NCBI RefSeq assembly: GCF_013141715.1
Contig: NZ_WHOA01000055.1
Coordinates: 1 to 41,115 of the forward strand
DNA length: 41,115 bases
DNA from: Paenibacillus phytorum
GTDB taxonomy: Bacteria; Bacillota; Bacilli; Paenibacillales; NBRC-103111
Direction of reading: 5' to 3'
Within the stretch, counting starts at the first letter, position 1. Every line of letters starts with the position of its first letter. This document shows positions 40,172 through 41,115 of the stretch, piece by piece. The notes under the pieces were generated by a model. That model had not been told where the DNA came from and made no database searches. It saw nothing but the letters and a program-made list of their open reading frames with translations. A program made the translations under genes and the position numbers.

Positions 40172-41115
40172 ATGAAGTTTAAAGCACAAGATAAACAAAA
40201 TCAACTCATTGAAAACATTACCGCTAATCACCTTGTTGTCGGTGTAGATATTGCTCAGGAGACCCACGTTGCTAGAGCTGTTAATTTCCGTGGTATCGCT
40301 TTGGGTAATCCACTGGAATTTAGCAATGATGAAGTCGGCTTCCGATCTCTTGATCGCTGGATCCGAGACTTGTTGGCTTCGTACAAACTAAGCCAAATAA
40401 TCGTCGGCATGGAGCCAACAGGACATTATTGGCTTGCCCTTGCACACTGGCTTAAAGATACCGAGATCGAGGCTGTACTCGTAAATCCTCACCTAGTCAA
40501 AAAGAACAAAGAAAACCGTGACAATACACGATCTAAAAGTGACAAAAAAGATGCGCTTGTCATTGCTGACATGGTAAAAAACGGCTACTATTCCCCTGTC
40601 CGTTTTCATTCCGCAGAATACGAAGAGCTGCGAGTCCTTATGGCAAATCGAGAGACCGTTGTTAAGCGGCTTGTAAGCGCAGTTAATCAAATTCACCGCT
40701 GGGTGGACATTGTGTTCCCTGAACTTAGACAAGTCTTTAAAATCTTAACTTGCAAAGGTGCATTGAAGACTCTTAGGTTGTTTCCTCTCCCCGCCGATCT
40801 ATCTAAATTAGAACCTAATGATGTGATTGCGGGATGGAAAAAGTCCATGAAACGACACTCAGGTGTGCGTAGAGCTAAGTTGCTCATCGATCTTGCCAAA
40901 AAGAGCGTTGGGTCTACCCAGGCAACATATGCTTACAAACTCCATCTTGAGCATCTTCTCGAGGAGTATGACTTAGCAAACACACAGCTGCAGAGAATCG
41001 AAGCTGAAGCCAAAGCCGTACTTGAATGAATCCCCTATGCGAGCAAAATCCTTGCCATTACTGGCATAAGTGCGATTGCTTTAGCGGGTGTTTTAGGTGA
41101 GTCAGGTGATCTCAG
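40172..41115 (+). pseudogene. IS110-family transposase, interrupted by an in-frame TGA and cut by the window edge
   Basis: The N-terminal RuvC-like DEDD domain is present: VVGVDIAQETHVARAV (first Asp), IIVGMEPTGHYWLALA (Glu), SDKKDALVIADMV (Asp pair). The frame reaches TGA at 41027-41029 (AVLE, stop) and then continues in the same frame as IPYASKILAITGISAIAL and GVLGESGDL, the start of the Transposase_20 domain. So the stop is a nonsense mutation rather than the natural end. The rest lies outside the window. AGGAGGT is well placed before the ATG. Confidence 0.88.

Overview
The window looks like an accessory region of a low-to-moderate-GC, spore-forming Bacillota chromosome, most probably Paenibacillus. 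It carries a tricistronic germinant-receptor operon, Lpl/Ytc-type sugar ABC components, a YesM/YesN-type two-component system, strong AGGAGG-type ribosome binding sites and GTG/TTG starts. No tRNA, rRNA or CRISPR array was seen.

Layout. (1) 0.1-3.3 kb, minus strand: WYL-domain regulator, epoxide hydrolase and SDR oxidoreductase. Two near-identical GACA-N6-TGTC sites, one before the regulator and one before the hydrolase, suggest a small autoregulated regulon. (2) 3.3-4.4 kb: non-coding, with two copies of an intergenic repeat family and a 19-bp perfect palindrome. (3) 4.4-8.2 kb, plus strand: gerA/gerB/gerC-like germination operon, with a repeat on each side. (4) 8.5-26.8 kb, minus strand: an 18-kb polysaccharide-utilisation locus. 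Reading from its promoter, it holds a solute-binding lipoprotein, two permeases, a histidine kinase, an AraC-type response regulator, a heparinase II/III-type lyase, a sugar isomerase, a GH88 unsaturated glucuronyl hydrolase, a 1138-aa protein that may be a new glycoside hydrolase type, a DUF5054-like remnant, a sulfatase, a 42-aa small ORF, a Gfo/Idh/MocA dehydrogenase and a second isomerase. None of the catabolic enzymes has a signal peptide, so the locus reads as a scavenger of pre-cut, sulfated, uronate-containing oligosaccharides degraded in the cytoplasm. (5) 26.9-27.8 kb: decayed isomerase and reductase remnants. (6) 27.8-41.1 kb: a patchwork of small unrelated genes, mostly minus strand (VanZ-like, GrpB, Zn-ribbon protein, GNAT remnant, NTR/TIMP-like membrane protein, 53-aa membrane protein, StyA-like monooxygenase, small membrane protein), plus plus-strand units (VOC protein, DeoR regulator with NagA, a 352-aa unknown, a PGRP-type amidase) and an interrupted IS110 transposase at the right edge.

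The most notable signal is the repeat family. About 15 full or partial copies share a CTGCCCGTTAG end, a variable perfect stem-loop and a CTATCGTTTCCCGTTAG-type end. They lie only between gene blocks. Several genes stop inside or within about 25 nt of a copy, and three genes are cut at or beside one (a stub of an MLRVKD-starting gene at 8.48 kb, a GNAT gene at 33.75 kb and a VanZ gene at 28.3 kb). This suggests that the repeats are junctions at which gene cassettes or blocks have been exchanged. The mechanism is unknown, and no dedicated recombinase is visible here.

All family assignments are from motif recognition by eye; no database search was run.
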